From NCBI GenBank assembly GCA_001411745.2, contig LIQB01000001.1, positions 186,001-250,000 on the forward strand: a DNA stretch of 64,000 nucleotides. Reading direction: 5' to 3'. The stretch is from Psychrobacter glacincola. Lineage in GTDB: Bacteria; Pseudomonadota; Gammaproteobacteria; Pseudomonadales; Moraxellaceae. The notes under the pieces were generated by a model. That model was not told the DNA's origin. It did no database searches and saw only the letters and a program-made list of their open reading frames with translations. A program made the translations under genes and the position numbers. How positions within the stretch are numbered: position 1 is the first letter of the stretch; each line of letters starts with the position of its first letter. Shown here one piece after another: positions 9,892 to 17,680 of this stretch.

Positions 9892-10665
9892 TTACTGCGG
9901 TGGTTTCGCATAACCATTGTCCGCAGGATAAGCTTGCGGCTGTTGAAGCTTCGGCTTAGATGGATCATATAGGCCATAAACTGCTGTACCTATTACACCG
10001 GTGTTATTGATAGAGCCTGAGCTGGTATTAGCGGCATAAGCACTCTCTGGCTTGCTAAATATAAAGGATGCTACTGAGCTTTGGCTCTTACGGAAACCTT
10101 CAATCACCAAATTATCATTTGGATTTAGCACATATCCACTGTCATAGCGACTGGCAGCGCTGCCATTGAGGACATTGATTCCATCGACACTAGCGACGAT
10201 TTCATAAGTGTTGTCGCTGTTATTATGATACACCAAACGGTAGGCCTGACCCGCTTGACCTTGGACGTAATAATTACCCGAATCTCGATAGATCGATAAC
10301 GTATCTGTGTCCGTTTCCATCGAAAAATCCATCTTGCCCGCCAGTAGTGATATGCTATTAACCGCACGTCCATTATAAGATTTATCAGCATAACGGACTT
10401 GCATCTGCTCGATAGGCTCACTGCTCGTACGGCGCAGATTAACAGTCGTCACTTCTGAATTAACATCATCACCCCATTTTGTCCCCAAACGCTCAGATTC
10501 TGCCGCGTCCTGAGTGGAACGTTCTACAGTAGCATCTGTTTGGGTAGATTTTTCTCGCTGAATGGTTGAGGTGGTCTCTTCCTGCATGTTTGAGCCAGAA
10601 GAACACCCCGTTAATAATGCCAACAATAATACGGCAACGCCCGACTGTGCCTGATATGATGTCAT
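9892..10665 (-). CDS. Putative outer-surface or periplasmic lipoprotein of unknown function
   Basis: A 257-residue protein from the ATG at 10665, which has an AAGGAAA site just upstream. A longer frame opens at 10746, but that ATG lies inside the terminal repeat of the neighbouring inverted-repeat element and is not credible. The N-terminus is a short signal peptide ending in the lipobox LLTGC, so cysteine becomes the lipidated residue after signal peptidase II cleavage. The middle part (about 60-170) has beta-rich, polar sequence (YYVQGQAGQAYRLVYHN). The end is rich in Pro, Gln, Ala and Tyr. No domain was recognised. Its promoter may lie within or beyond the element at 10727. Confidence 0.7.
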   Translation of the reverse strand: MTSYQAQSGVAVLLLALLTGCSSGSNMQEETTSTIQREKSTQTDATVERSTQDAAESERLGTKWGDDVNSEVTTVNLRRTSSEPIEQMQVRYADKSYNGRAVNSISLLAGKMDFSMETDTDTLSIYRDSGNYYVQGQAGQAYRLVYHNNSDNTYEIVASVDGINVLNGSAASRYDSGYVLNPNDNLVIEGFRKSQSSVASFIFSKPESAYAANTSSGSINNTGVIGTAVYGLYDPSKPKLQQPQAYPADNGYAKPPQ

Positions 10666-10726
10666 GCCTATTTCCTTATTTGAATGACGTCTCATGATAG
10701 CTTGACCAATTTCTTGTATTTTGTTC

Positions 10727-10992
10727 AGGGTCTGTTGAACATTCAAATGTGGTGCTGGCAGTCATTATTTTTTAGACAATATGCAGTGAAATTTTTGATG
10801 CCTAGTCATTCTAGGTTAAACAATTTCGCTATATATTGGCAAAAAAGAGTATTGGCCTGAAAGGCTGATGCTAAAATCACCCCAAACGTTGTTGCAAGCC
10901 TAGCTAAGGTCTCGACATTATCGTCGGTTTGCGCCTAGTTTGGGGTGATTTTAGCATCAGCAGCCCTAATATTTGAATGTTCAACAGACCCT
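10727..10992. mobile_element. 266-bp MITE-like element with 22-bp perfect terminal inverted repeats
   Basis: The ends 10727-10748 and 10971-10992 are perfect reverse complements (22 bp, beginning AGGGTCTGTTGAACATTC). No transposase is encoded between them. Inside is a second perfect 24-bp inverted repeat (10864-10887 and 10938-10961), giving a long hairpin next to the right end. It lies in the upstream region of the lipoprotein gene. The flanking bases show no clear target duplication, so the transposon family is left open. The element supplies an ATG at each end (both read MNVQQTL), which can mislead gene finders. Confidence 0.75.
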
Positions 10993-11076
10993 AATAATTT
11001 TGAGTATATATCAACCATACAAACAATGTCTAAGGCAAATTGGCACCATCAGCAGCATTTTAAGTAGACCATCAAA

Positions 11077-11104
11077 AACGCCAGTGACAAATGCGACTGG
11101 CGTT
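11077..11104 (-). terminator. Terminator after pgsA
   Basis: Perfect stem AACGCCAGT/ACTGGCGTT followed, in the pgsA direction, by five T. Almost the same hairpin occurs at 9829. Confidence 0.8.
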
Positions 11105-11140
11105 TTCCTTATTTCTTTTAGCGTGAATTATATTGTCGCG

Positions 11141-11860
11141 CTAGCCGCTTTGTTTTAAATACGGCCACGCCGCTCTGAGATAAATCATCATCGACCATAG
11201 TGTCAAAATAACAGCAGCAACCATCAGCACATAACCGATCGTTTCGAGCGACTCCCAGTTTAATAAAAGTACCGTAATAGCCACCATTTGAAACGTCGTT
11301 TTTAGCTTGCCGACATACGACACCGCCACACTGGTACTTTTGCCCAGCTCTGCCATCCATTCACGCAGCGCTGATACCGCAATTTCACGCGAGATAATCA
11401 CAATCGCGGCGATTGCCATAATAATATTGGGATGCCATTGCACCAAGATAATAAGCGCCGCTGCCACCATTAACTTATCAGCGACGGGGTCTAAAAAACG
11501 ACCGAAGGCTGACATAACATTAAGCTTACGGGCAAAATATCCATCAAGCCAATCAGTAATCGCTGCAATAATAAAAACGCTAGTCAAAAGTAAATGGCGT
11601 AACAAGCTATCACTAAATTCGCTCATACCGACCCGCGCAATCACATTGTCTGAGATGGCAGGCATGCCAATTCCCATAGCAGGTGGCCAATAAGCAATCG
11701 CGACAAATAGCGGAATCATTAAAATCCGCGCGATAGTAAGGTTATTAGGCAAGTTAAAAATACTCTTGGTATTTTGCGGCTCCTGCGTATGCAAATGCGT
11801 ATTCTCAGTCATGGCAAACCCAGTGTTATATAAACATATTAATGGTAGATAGCTTAGCAT
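11141..11860 (-). CDS. pgsA: CDP-diacylglycerol--glycerol-3-phosphate 3-phosphatidyltransferase
   Basis: An integral membrane enzyme that makes phosphatidylglycerophosphate from CDP-diacylglycerol and glycerol-3-phosphate, the committed step to phosphatidylglycerol and cardiolipin. The CDP-alcohol phosphotransferase signature D-G-x2-A-R-x8-G-x3-D-x3-D is intact in DGYFARKLNVMSAFGRFLDP and the following VADK. Several hydrophobic helices flank it. The frame gives 239 residues from 11860. An internal ATG at 11812 (MTENTHLHTQ) would give 223 residues, nearer the usual length, and neither start has a clear ribosome site. Confidence 0.93.
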   Translation of the reverse strand: MLSYLPLICLYNTGFAMTENTHLHTQEPQNTKSIFNLPNNLTIARILMIPLFVAIAYWPPAMGIGMPAISDNVIARVGMSEFSDSLLRHLLLTSVFIIAAITDWLDGYFARKLNVMSAFGRFLDPVADKLMVAAALIILVQWHPNIIMAIAAIVIISREIAVSALREWMAELGKSTSVAVSYVGKLKTTFQMVAITVLLLNWESLETIGYVLMVAAVILTLWSMMIYLRAAWPYLKQSG

Positions 11861-12293
11861 TTTTCACGCAGGTCGTCATGCCATCTCTTTAGCTATTCAG
11901 TTATCGGTATGATGTCGGTTGAATTTAAAAATAGTACAAGACATCCGAGTGTAGATGTATCTTTAATACTTCAAGCGAGGTTAACGCAGTAATATTTTTA
12001 TAGTGGAATGACTATTAAAATTAATCAATCTTTCATATATAACTACAAAACTTTGATACGCATTTTTCAATGTTAGATATGACACGACTAAAAGACTCAT
12101 CTACTGGAGATGAAATACGACGTTAATTTTCTCTCTCATAAGCTCTAAACGTAATGTCATGTAACCAAAATAGCCAAACCGCTGCCAATTGCGCTATGAT
12201 AGCGATTCTGATAAAAACACTTGTACACTTAAATATGTAAGTAAATATATGCAATTATTGAATTAATCCCAACCACCCTAATATTAGTTAATA
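11861..12293. other. Intergenic region between pgsA and the integrated element
   Basis: About 430 bases of AT-rich sequence with no convincing gene. It should contain the pgsA promoter and, at its right end, a possible promoter (TTGAAT at 12258, AT-rich -10 near 12282) for the short transcript that ends in the hairpin at 12366. Confidence 0.4.
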
Positions 12294-12397
12294 TAGAAAA
12301 ACTCATAATAACAATAGGTCACAACCACTGCCTCTGTAGTTCCTTTACACGATCAGTTTTCCTCGGCCCACAGTTCCTCCTCTGTGGGCTCTTTTTT
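12294..12397 (+). ncRNA. Candidate small RNA whose terminator is the integration target
   Basis: A strong, isolated terminator hairpin (GCCCACAG/CTGTGGGC, then TTTTTT, 12366-12397) has no gene in front of it on this strand. The 70 bases before it contain repeated pyrimidine runs (TTCCTTT, TTTTCCTC) and follow a plausible promoter at 12258-12287. The att repeat of the element overlaps the 3' arm of the hairpin. P4-type integrases commonly use the 3' ends of tRNA or small RNA genes. The boundaries are guesses and expression is not shown. Confidence 0.3.
12366..12397 (+). terminator. Rho-independent terminator overlapping attL
   Basis: 8-bp stem GCCCACAG/CTGTGGGC followed by C and six T. The right-hand att copy at 23980 keeps only the 3' arm, so the complete hairpin on the left belongs to the host chromosome. 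Confidence 0.8.
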
Positions 12398-12405
12398 GCC
12401 TATAA
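12375..12405 (+). repeat. Left attachment site (attL) core repeat
   Basis: Shares about 30 bases with 23980-24011, around the common run CTCTGTGGGCTCTTTTTT and GCCT. Differences are one internal base, one T in the homopolymer, and one base after GCCT. Confidence 0.75.
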
Positions 12406-12446
12406 GTTATTGATTTATATAGGTTTGATATTTTAACGTATTGAAT

Positions 12447-12455
12447 TGACCACCA
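12447..12455 (+). promoter_or_regulatory. Candidate integrase arm-binding site (left)
   Basis: TGACCACCA, extended to TGACCACCAATT, which also occurs inverted at the right end (23874-23885). Repeats of the same word flanking both att sites are the usual arrangement of arm-type sites. Confidence 0.55.
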
Positions 12456-12672
12456 ATTGCTCAAAATTTTGATAAGTTTAACAACAATAATAATATGCTC
12501 GCGTCAAATATCTGCTCAATTGTGTTTGCGCCAAGCTAATATTAAAGAGCGACCCTCATTATAAGAATTATAAATCTGCTATCATTACTCAAGATTGATA
12601 AATGGCTTAGTTTGTTTGTGCTTGTGCGCTACAACTTTACTCAGCTATAAATATAAAACTATGAGGCATAAC

Positions 12673-13494
12673 ATGGCTAAGAATAGACAGATAACTGTTA
12701 ACGACATTGTGATTACTGTTTCAGAAGTTCAGGAAGAAGACTATATTAGCTTGACCGATATGCTTAAGGCTAAAGATGGTGACTTCTTTATCTCGGACTG
12801 GCTAAGAAACAGAAATACCTTAGAGTTTATTGGTGTGTGGGAGCGTATCAATAACCCAGATTTTAATTATGGCGAATTCGCCGCAATTAAAACTCAGTCA
12901 GGACTAAACAGCTTTAAGGTTAGTGTTAAAGAGCTAATTAAGCGAACTAATGCCATAGGGCTTCAGGCTAAGGCTGGGCGCTATGGTGGGACTTACGCTC
13001 ATAAAGACATTGCCTTTGAATTTGGTGCTTGGCTGAGCCCTGAGTTCAAACTGTACCTTATTAAAGAATTTCAAAGACTAAAGGAACAAGAAGCTCAGTT
13101 TCAATCTGTGGAATGGCAAGCAAATCGTGAACTAGCAAAGATTAATTATCGCTTGCAGACCGATGCCATACAACAAAACTTACTATTTGGCATAAATAAA
13201 GATGACCATTGGAGGCTATACACTTCTGAAGCTGATATGCTAAATGTAATAGTTTATGGCAAGACAGCAGCTCAGTGGAGAGCAGAAAACCCTGACAATA
13301 AAAATAGCAATCAAAGAGATTATGCATCTCACCTACAAAATGCAATCCTTGCTAACTTAGAGTTTCTAAATACAAATTTAATCCATCAAGGAATGGAGTT
13401 AGCCGAGAGAATGGATATTTTGAAAAAGCAGGCTGAACAAATGAAAAATGTACTTGGTAATAGCCCCACTATTAAAAGACTTGATAAGAAGTAG
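12673..13494 (+). CDS. KilA-N domain protein (large), left end of the element
   Basis: A 273-residue protein from the ATG at 12673, chosen because TGAGG lies six bases ahead. The frame is open further upstream, but without a ribosome site. The N-terminal half carries the KilA-N DNA-binding fold: DYISLTDMLKAK, a central FKVSVKELIKRTNAIGL, then GTYAHKDIAFEFGAWLSPEF, which is the most conserved block of the family. The C-terminal half is helical and of unknown role (TAAQWRAENPDNKN). Phage KilA-N proteins often act as antirepressors or regulators. It is the only gene of the element on the plus strand and faces the integrase operon across the non-coding tract. Confidence 0.85.
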   Translation: MAKNRQITVNDIVITVSEVQEEDYISLTDMLKAKDGDFFISDWLRNRNTLEFIGVWERINNPDFNYGEFAAIKTQSGLNSFKVSVKELIKRTNAIGLQAKAGRYGGTYAHKDIAFEFGAWLSPEFKLYLIKEFQRLKEQEAQFQSVEWQANRELAKINYRLQTDAIQQNLLFGINKDDHWRLYTSEADMLNVIVYGKTAAQWRAENPDNKNSNQRDYASHLQNAILANLEFLNTNLIHQGMELAERMDILKKQAEQMKNVLGNSPTIKRLDKK

Positions 13495-13598
13495 ATAAAA
13501 TAAACCCAGCCTATCACTTACTTAATTGAATTTTGAGTTTCAACATTCCTCAACATGCCAGCCTCGCGATACCTGTCCTAAAAGTCAGTTATGATCTA

Positions 13599-13630
13599 AA
13601 TAGATGCGCTCAGATTTGGGCGCATCTATT
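13599..13630 (+). terminator. Hairpin after the left KilA-N gene
   Basis: Perfect 11-bp stem AATAGATGCGC/GCGCATCTATT with a 10-base loop, about 100 bases after the stop codon. It has only a short T-rich tail, so termination is likely but not certain. Confidence 0.55.
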
Positions 13631-14058
13631 TATCAACCCATCATTGCTTAAGACGTTAATATGCTATTTACTCTTAGGTACATTCTATATATTCGTTTAT
13701 ACAGATTAATAGTTATCTTGTACTATTCATCACTTGCATTTTGTTTGCATGGGGTTGTTTTGCTAATGAATGCACGCGCCCAATTAATACTACTTTTATA
13801 GGTGCATTTTTCAAGCGTTTCCTTTGCATCTATCGGCTTATTAGCTTTGAAAGGTCATCATTGGTCAACATGCTGGCAAGATTAAAAGCGTCATCTATAT
13901 GGACAGTAATCGAACCGTCCTAGATGAATACTGGCACCATCTAAATATTAAGTTTTATTAAGTCAGTACTATCTGCCAATAACAACATTTAACAACAACC
14001 GCGGCGGTGCTGATCGGCTTTGAATGTCAAGTTTTGTCAAGTCGGCGGCTGTTATGAA

Positions 14059-14155
14059 TATAAGGTTTTATAAGGTTCTTAATTCACGCCATTGGCGGTA
14101 ATTCGCTTTTCAATGTCAATGATTTGAATATACAGTTTTATACGGTTCTTAATTC
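14059..14155 (+). repeat. Two iteron-like copies, 70 bp apart
   Basis: 14059-14085 and 14129-14155 share GAATATA before, GTTTTATA in the middle and CGGTT or AGGTT then CTTAATTC after. Related GTTTTAT or GTTTTGT cores stand at 13953, 14031, 14180 and 14225. Spacing and similarity recall replication iterons. Confidence 0.5.
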
Positions 14156-15216
14156 CGCATTTGAGGTGTGGAACGTTGGGTTTTGTGGGGTAGTGAGTGC
14201 TGCCAATGATGAAATGAAAGTGAGGTTTTATGAGGTAGTAGCGAGGTCTTGATCTTGTTATACGGCTATTACGGTGCATATCACATATAAGCCTTGCTTG
14301 GTCTGCCACTGGGTCGATTATCTAGTGTTATAAAATGGTCATCTCGTATTATGTGGTATAACAAAACAAAAGTTTTACCTGCCAAAAATACTAAATTTTA
14401 CTAACATCAAATTAGGTTTACAGCCCTATGCTGATTTAACCCTCAAATTACCTTATAGCTTATGACTAGCCAGCGTTTGCCCTCCATTCATGTTTTGGCA
14501 ATCGGTATCCCTAGGTATCCCTAAATCATGCTTAATAAGTCCAAAAATGGACGCATCTATTTTACTTTGACGGCTCTATCCTGTTTTGGTGGTATCTCTA
14601 CGCTATAGGCTAATAGCAGTCATGCCTTGCGCGGTTATTATTGCCATTCATGTTTTGCAATCCGTATGGGTGGGTCAAAGTAAACATTTATAAACATCGA
14701 TATACTTTTCTATACTCTTTTATCTGACTTCGAACCACTTTGAACCATAACATTTGATAACAGGTAGCTTGCTGTCATTTGAAATGCGGGCAAGGTTGAA
14801 TGCGTTTCAATGTTAATGATTGTTAATGATTTCAAGGTCAGGTTTATACAGGTTCTACACTCGCCGAAAAGGGTGTCACGATCTCCGTTATGCCTATAAT
14901 TTTACACCCTAATACGCTCAATTCTGAGCCTACCTATCCTATGTTTCAGGTCGTTTGTATAGACCGCAATAGAACCGTGGTCAACATGGTGATAGTTGAC
15001 GGCATCGAGTAGCTGCAACTGGCTGCAATCATTAATCGTAAAGGCTTGCACCTGCCTGCACGTTATTGCGCCTTACTGATCTGTCTATGCCCTGTCAATA
15101 ATTATGGCCAATAAAAAAGGCAGACGATTAACGCCTACCTTGTAGAATTATTATGATGGTTCACCATCATGGGGATCTTTCACGCCTGCCAATATAGTTT
15201 TATACCTAGTAAAATG

Positions 15217-15431
15217 TGCCTAAACTGCCTAAATGACTTGTAAGACTTATGGTATATAGCGTTAACTTAGTAATACCTCCGTCCTAAGCGTGTCTAAATT
15301 GCCTTTATTGTGCCTAAATGACCATGTTTTTAGTACAGTTTAGGCAAAAAAGGCACGCTTAGGCAAACGCCGTTACTAAGCAAAAGCCCCTATCTATATA
15401 GGCTAAGGGCTGTTTAGGCAAAAAAGGCACG
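15217..15431. repeat. Cluster of TGCCTAAA boxes in both orientations
   Basis: TGCCTAAA occurs at 15217, 15226 and 15311. TGCCTAAATGAC (12 bases) is exact at 15226 and 15311. The inverse sits in two exact 20-bp copies of GTTTAGGCAAAAAAGGCACG at 15338 and 15412. The cluster lies between the doubled-decamer tract and the last gene of the operon. Confidence 0.6.
15382..15411 (-). terminator. Probable terminator of the element's main operon
   Basis: AGCCC...GGGCT hairpin with an inner CTAT/ATAG pairing. On the minus strand it is followed by GGGGCTTTTG. It stands 38-67 bases past the stop codon of the last ORF. Confidence 0.5.
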
Positions 15432-15448
15432 TTTTTAGGTACGCACGC

Positions 15449-16006
15449 TTATATAAACAACTTAGGGTTAATGTAAATCACTTTCTTTTTACCGTCTTGT
15501 ACCTGTCTTATGTGCCCCATACTTTCTAAATTATCTAATTCATTTTGCAGCACCTTGTTATTTTTACGCATTGGCTTAGGCGCCCCATTATAAGCATCAG
15601 TACGATTTAACATAGGCGGATTTTTACCCCTCGCTTTATCCACTAGCCAGCTGCTTAACTTCTCACTGTCGTTCTGCTCACCTGTAGGGGTTGCATCAAG
15701 GTAGCGTAAGCGTTCGGCTGTGGAATACTCAACCAACATAAAAGCGCGTGTAATGTCATCAATGGTTATTATCTTGCGTCCATCAAAGAATGCCATTAAT
15801 GATGCTATACGGCTGGCGTTTTCTGCCATGCGTGAGGCATACGCTTTTAGATATTCCAATGTCTGCCCGTTGGCTTGGCGGTTTTCTATCCCTTGCATGT
15901 GAGTGCAAAATACTTGTTCTGCACCATCTGCCCACTGCATCTTAATGCGCTGGGGTTTGCCTGTGCTGTTTGATGGGTTTTTAGCTGGTTGGATCAAGTA
16001 AGGCAT
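15449..16006 (-). CDS. C-terminal part of the DUF3987-type protein, in a shifted frame
   Basis: A 185-residue frame that continues the DUF3987 protein in another frame. It overlaps the end of the upstream part by 26 bases. The helical segment LEYLKAYASRMAENASRIAS and the following LMAFFDGRKIITIDD is the usual C-terminal region of this family (helices before a winged-helix end), and it carries on where the upstream frame breaks. The first ATG (16006) has no ribosome site. This argues for a frameshift, either mutated or translational, rather than a separate gene. The last residues (ELDNLESMGHIRQVQDGKKK) look like a winged helix. Confidence 0.6.
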   Translation of the reverse strand: MPYLIQPAKNPSNSTGKPQRIKMQWADGAEQVFCTHMQGIENRQANGQTLEYLKAYASRMAENASRIASLMAFFDGRKIITIDDITRAFMLVEYSTAERLRYLDATPTGEQNDSEKLSSWLVDKARGKNPPMLNRTDAYNGAPKPMRKNNKVLQNELDNLESMGHIRQVQDGKKKVIYINPKLFI

Positions 16007-17567
16007 GACAGCGTGACCAGTATTCTATTAGATCAGGGTTATCATAAGGGCTATCATTTCTACGCTGTGGATTGTCCCATACACGTTGACCGCGCAAGTC
16101 AGGTGGACAAGCAATCAATGCCCTTGCTAAAAACCCTTGTCCGTTCATCAGCGGATCAGTTAATGCTTGCTCTAATACTACCCGTTGACCTTGTAGTAAT
16201 AGCGTCATACGCACGTTATGGGCATCTGTTTGCGGTGTGGCATAGGCAGACTTTTGCGATCTTAAACGTGATACTTCGCCATCACTCCATAACTTAGTGA
16301 GTGCTGATAAGGCGCTGCCAGCGGTGTCACCTGTCATAGTGTGACCATTAAAGAATTGCCCTGCTTCGTCTGTTGTCCATGATGCGTTATTCATTTCCCC
16401 ACTGATAAACCTATCTAAGATCGGCTCAATAGTGGCATCATCAAACAAGGTTTTAGGGTTCTTAGGTTTGGGGTTTTCATCTATAAAAGCGGCTTGCTCT
16501 TTGCCCTTTAGACTTGCCTTGTCACTGTCCCACGTTGCCACATCATCTAGGTAATTGGTGTATTGCTGGCGCTCATACTCTTTGATCTTAAAGTGAGTTA
16601 AGCCCATCGCTTGCGTTTTACCGCTACCACTTTCCCCCTCTGTGATTAATATTAGGCTCGTTGGCATGTGCCCATGTCCCATCGGTGCATCAATGAAACG
16701 CTGCCCCATGTGTGCCAGTGCCCCTAAAACGCATTGCCCTGCCATTGCATCAGGTACTTGTGAGTAGTGCGCTACTGCCTCAACAACATTCTTTAGCAGT
16801 CCCTTAAACGCATTTATAGGGTATGGCGTGGGCTGGCTTGGATCATTGGCTAAGGGTTCAGGTTCGCCCCATATCTCCGCCTGTAGATCAAGTATGGTTG
16901 TATCACTATCGGCTAGAATATCGGCATAGGTAGCGCCATTCTCAAGCTGTAGCAGTACATCAAAAACAGTAATAACCGCTTTGACGTTTGCACCTTCCAG
17001 CGGATCGCATACCTTATTTTTCTTATCTATGGTGGTAAAGATAGTGACGGGTGCCACCTCTGCAAAGTGCTTCACCATGCCATTGAATAGCAGCTTATCA
17101 AGGCTTACCAGTAGCGTGACATTATCGGCTATGAGGTATTGAGCCAGCATGGCGGCATCATCTAGGTTATCAATCGCTCTTAGCTCACGGGTGCCATCTA
17201 ATGTGCCAATGACTAAAGCAGACGGCTGCATACGGTCAATGATTAACGGCTTTTGATTGCTATTGGGTGTCATGCTGGCAAGACTGACTGGCTCATCCTG
17301 GTTATTACTCAATACTAGCCCTATTGTGCCAGCGGTGGGCGCTATCATGCCTGTATCAATGCCTACGGTTATGCTAATATTGCTATCGATGTGCAATAGC
17401 TTGCGCTCTATGCCTAACTGCTCGTATAGGTTATAAAGACGTAGTAATATATTGTCATCTGCTAGCCCTTGCCGTGTGGCTGTATCAAAACTATTTATCA
17501 ATTCTAAAAAGCCTGTGCTAAATGCACGGGCTTTTTGCTGTGTGGCATTTTTGCCTGTAGTGTTCAT
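15981..17567 (-). CDS. DUF3987-type P-loop ATPase (primase/helicase-like), N-terminal 528 residues
   Basis: The likely replication protein of the element. Walker A is GESGSGKT at 311-318 after a hydrophobic strand (SLILITE). A possible Walker B or sensor strand is WTTDEAGQFF near 395. The N-terminal 240 residues resemble the degenerate Toprim-like region often fused to these ATPases, without clear catalytic acidic residues. The frame ends at 15981 in DLIEYWSRCHALLDPTS, where homologues would continue. The continuation is found one base over in the ORF at 15449-16006, so the gene is split. The ATG overlaps the stop of a 38-residue gene (ATGA), which implies coupled translation. Confidence 0.7.
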   Translation of the reverse strand: MNTTGKNATQQKARAFSTGFLELINSFDTATRQGLADDNILLRLYNLYEQLGIERKLLHIDSNISITVGIDTGMIAPTAGTIGLVLSNNQDEPVSLASMTPNSNQKPLIIDRMQPSALVIGTLDGTRELRAIDNLDDAAMLAQYLIADNVTLLVSLDKLLFNGMVKHFAEVAPVTIFTTIDKKNKVCDPLEGANVKAVITVFDVLLQLENGATYADILADSDTTILDLQAEIWGEPEPLANDPSQPTPYPINAFKGLLKNVVEAVAHYSQVPDAMAGQCVLGALAHMGQRFIDAPMGHGHMPTSLILITEGESGSGKTQAMGLTHFKIKEYERQQYTNYLDDVATWDSDKASLKGKEQAAFIDENPKPKNPKTLFDDATIEPILDRFISGEMNNASWTTDEAGQFFNGHTMTGDTAGSALSALTKLWSDGEVSRLRSQKSAYATPQTDAHNVRMTLLLQGQRVVLEQALTDPLMNGQGFLARALIACPPDLRGQRVWDNPQRRNDSPYDNPDLIEYWSRCHALLDPTS

Positions 17568-17680
17568 CTATTCCCCCTTGCCTGTGCCTCTTTGGGCTGG
17601 CGTGTTGATCTGTATTTTTTATAATAAGACTTACGTTTTGCATATTTGCGGCTCTGTTTTGGTGGTGGAAATTGATTCAT
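17564..17680 (-). CDS. Small basic protein, 38 residues
   Basis: The short ORF begins MNQFPPPKQSRKYAKRKS and ends at a TGA overlapping the ATG of the DUF3987 gene (ATGA). A strong ribosome site GGAGGG sits seven bases before its ATG, and that ATG overlaps the stop of the preceding 57-residue ORF, again as ATGA. About a third of its residues are Lys or Arg, so it may bind nucleic acid or only mediate coupling. Perfect ATGA junctions on both sides make it a credible gene despite its size. Confidence 0.6.
   Translation of the reverse strand: MNQFPPPKQSRKYAKRKSYYKKYRSTRQPKEAQARGNR

Larger units (their letters stand above)
13541..15063. repeat. Non-coding tract of doubled 10-bp words (lag-10 direct repeats)
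   Basis: Some twenty places in 1.5 kb show a word of 5-10 bases repeated exactly ten bases later, each place with a different word. Examples: CAACAT at 13541, ATTAAGT at 13947, AACAACA at 13981, GTCAAGT at 14026, TATAAGGTT at 14059, TACTAA at 14389, GGTATCCCTA twice at 14504, TAAACAT at 14681, TATACT at 14701, GAACCA at 14732, ATAACA at 14747, TGTTAATGAT twice at 14811, CAGGTT at 14839, GCTGCAA at 15012. The four base pairs between the words are often T-rich and are less conserved. About one exact six-base match at lag ten would be expected by chance. No convincing ORF lies here. It is a candidate origin or regulatory region of the element. Confidence 0.7.

Noticed and set aside
10666..10746. 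N-terminal extension of the lipoprotein (MNVQQTL start)
   Set aside because: The ATG lies in the terminal repeat of the MITE-like element and the same peptide start appears at its other end. The lipobox places the real start at 10665.
11861..12400. Possible tmRNA or tRNA as the integration target
   Set aside because: No CCA end, T-arm or tag frame could be found; only a terminator hairpin is present.
13741..13923. 60-codon frame in the element's non-coding tract
   Set aside because: TTG start, no ribosome site, no recognisable protein pattern; the tract's repeats run on both sides of it.
14079..14309. 76-codon minus-strand frame over the GTTTTAT repeats
   Set aside because: Its sequence follows the DNA repeats and has no ribosome site; judged a chance frame.
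14890..15012. 40-codon plus-strand frame ending VVNMVIVDGIE
   Set aside because: No ribosome site. A loosely similar peptide (DxNRTV) can be read near 13910, so it may be relic coding, but support is too thin for a gene call.
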